This document shows positions 5,425-6,495 of a stretch of DNA of 6,495 nt, in pieces (within the stretch, counting starts at the first letter, position 1; each line of letters starts with the position of its first letter). The notes under the pieces were generated by a model. It was not told the origin of the DNA. It made no database searches and was given only the letters and a program-made list of their open reading frames with translations. Position numbers and translations under genes: made by a program. The stretch is from an uncultured Muribaculaceae bacterium. GTDB taxonomy: Bacteria > Bacteroidota > Bacteroidia > Bacteroidales > Muribaculaceae. Where the stretch lies: positions 1 through 6,495 of the forward strand of contig CAMWXQ010000064.1 of NCBI GenBank assembly GCA_947178235.1, written 5' to 3'.

Positions 5425-6495
5425 GTGCGTAAAACAGGCAAAATATTAGGATGGTCGCTCGTCGGCATCCTCATACTGGTGCTACTCGTGCCGGTATTGC
5501 TCTATATCCCATTTGTCCAGGACATTGCCGTCGGCATCGCCACCCGCAAGGTGTCCGAGTCCACAGGGATGCAGATAGGTGTCCGCAAACTGAGGCTCAC
5601 CTTCCCCTTGACGCTGAGTGTCGAGGGGGTCGAGGTCATACAGGCCAACCGCGACACGATGCTCACCGCATCGCGCGCGCGGGTGGATGTCGCCGTGCTC
5701 CCCCTGTTGCACAAGGAGATCGAGGTGAACGGCATCGAGCTCGACTCAGCGTTCTATCAGATGGGCAATGCCGACTCGCTCATGTGGCTCCGTGCCCATG
5801 TACACCGAGGTAGGGTGGACGGCGTCGGGCTCAACTTTGACTTTGACAAGATTGACCTCTCTCGCGCGGACATCGACGGCGTACGCGTGCGCCTGCGTAT
5901 GCTCCCCGACACCATGCCCACACCCCCCGACACCGCCAAGGCCACCCCGATGGCCATACGCGCCGGGCTCATCAATCTCCGCAACGTCGACTTCGGGATG
6001 CAGATGCAGCCCACAATAGATTCGCTCTCATGTCTCATCGACATCGCCACACTGCGCGAGGGTGTCGTCGACATGGGATCACACTCCATATCGGGGCGTT
6101 CCCTCTCGATCGACAGTGTCTCGGCAGCATACTTCTATCCCGCCGTCTCCGATACCGCCGTAGCCACAAAGGCTGACGAGGAGGCTCCTACCCCTGCGTC
6201 CGAGATGTGGACCGTCACCGCCGACACACTGCGCCTCACCGCCCGCAACGGCCTCTACGCCCAGTCCGGGGCCGTGCCCCTCGACGGATTCGATCCCGCA
6301 TACATCGGGGTCTCGGGTGTCAAGGTCGAGATAGACTCCTTCTACAACCGCGGTACCGCCATCCGCGTCCCGCTCCGCACACTCGACGCCACAGAGCGCT
6401 GTGGCCTCCCGCTACATGCCGACGGCCTCTTCACGATGGACGACAAGGAGATGAAGGCGACCTCGTTCAACATCGAGACCCTCCGCTCGATACTC
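5425..6495 (+). CDS. TamB/AsmA-like envelope biogenesis protein, N-terminal part
   Basis: The first 357 codons of a protein that runs off the right edge with no stop. The frame is closed upstream by TAG at 5365-5367. GTG 5425 is the only sensible start: it gives MRKTGKILGW, a single membrane helix at about 8-28 (Leu/Val/Ile-rich), and then YIPFVQDIAVGIATRKVSES. This is the usual opening of Bacteroidetes TamB-like proteins, followed by the 'TGMQIGVRKLRL-FPLTLSVEGVEVI' beta-strand block of the AsmA/TamB superfamily. Repeating beta-strand segments follow (ASRARVDVAVLPLLHKEIEVNGIELDSA; DLSRADIDGVRVRLRML; RAGLINLRNVDFGMQ), broken by two low-complexity Pro/Thr/Ala linkers near residues 172-183 and 246-263. 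Such proteins are anchored in the inner membrane and span the periplasm, where relatives help build the outer membrane or move phospholipids. The C-terminal DUF490/TamB domain is out of view, so TamB versus another AsmA-like member cannot be settled and I give no symbol. Confidence 0.8.
   Translation, partial: MRKTGKILGWSLVGILILVLLVPVLLYIPFVQDIAVGIATRKVSESTGMQIGVRKLRLTFPLTLSVEGVEVIQANRDTMLTASRARVDVAVLPLLHKEIEVNGIELDSAFYQMGNADSLMWLRAHVHRGRVDGVGLNFDFDKIDLSRADIDGVRVRLRMLPDTMPTPPDTAKATPMAIRAGLINLRNVDFGMQMQPTIDSLSCLIDIATLREGVVDMGSHSISGRSLSIDSVSAAYFYPAVSDTAVATKADEEAPTPASEMWTVTADTLRLTARNGLYAQSGAVPLDGFDPAYIGVSGVKVEIDSFYNRGTAIRVPLRTLDATERCGLPLHADGLFTMDDKEMKATSFNIETLRSIL

Noticed and set aside
5451..5813. 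Plus-strand open frame beginning with ATG 5451
   Set aside because: It is out of frame with the longer reading from GTG 5425, which has a clear membrane anchor and TamB/AsmA-like strands and stays open to the window end.

Overview
The window comes from a GC-rich member of the phylum Bacteroidota, most likely order Bacteroidales. GC looks to be about 60% by eye. I base this on the protein families seen (a Bacteroidetes-type FtsK, a LolA-like lipoprotein chaperone, a TamB/AsmA-like protein with a very hydrophobic N-terminal anchor). Two further signs agree: no Shine-Dalgarno sequences precede the starts, and there are sequences of the Bacteroides promoter type (TAnnTTTG, with TTTG about 19 bases upstream). 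A family such as Muribaculaceae is possible, but that is a guess.

Layout: every recognisable gene is on the + strand. (1) 1-4788 is a compact four-gene run: ftsK (cut by the left edge), a LolA-like periplasmic chaperone, trxB (thioredoxin reductase) and a GNAT N-acetyltransferase. The gaps are 27 bases, 46 bases and a one-base TGATG overlap, so this reads as one operon. (2) 4789-4966 is AT-rich, with a possible weak terminator and a good promoter -7 box. (3) 4967-5185 encodes a 72-residue winged-helix protein that stands alone. (4) 5186-5424 has no gene but is dense in inverted repeats: a 14-base perfect palindrome inside a larger hairpin, an intrinsic terminator, a probable promoter overlapping that terminator's T-tract, and a second imperfect hairpin in the expected leader. 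(5) 5425 to the right edge is the start of a large TamB/AsmA-like envelope protein, begun with GTG and cut by the window end.

How the genes relate: ftsK (chromosome segregation at the septum), the LolA-like protein (lipoprotein trafficking), trxB (cytoplasmic thiol redox) and tamB-like (envelope biogenesis) are housekeeping genes of division, envelope and redox upkeep. Nothing here is a mobile element, CRISPR array, defence island or rRNA/tRNA gene. I see no convincing undescribed multi-gene system. The points most worth a second look are the 33-base tandem repeat array coding for an 11-residue-period charged helix in the FtsK linker, a duplicated L-[D/E]-P-L-F motif in the same linker, and the structured intergenic segment 5186-5424.
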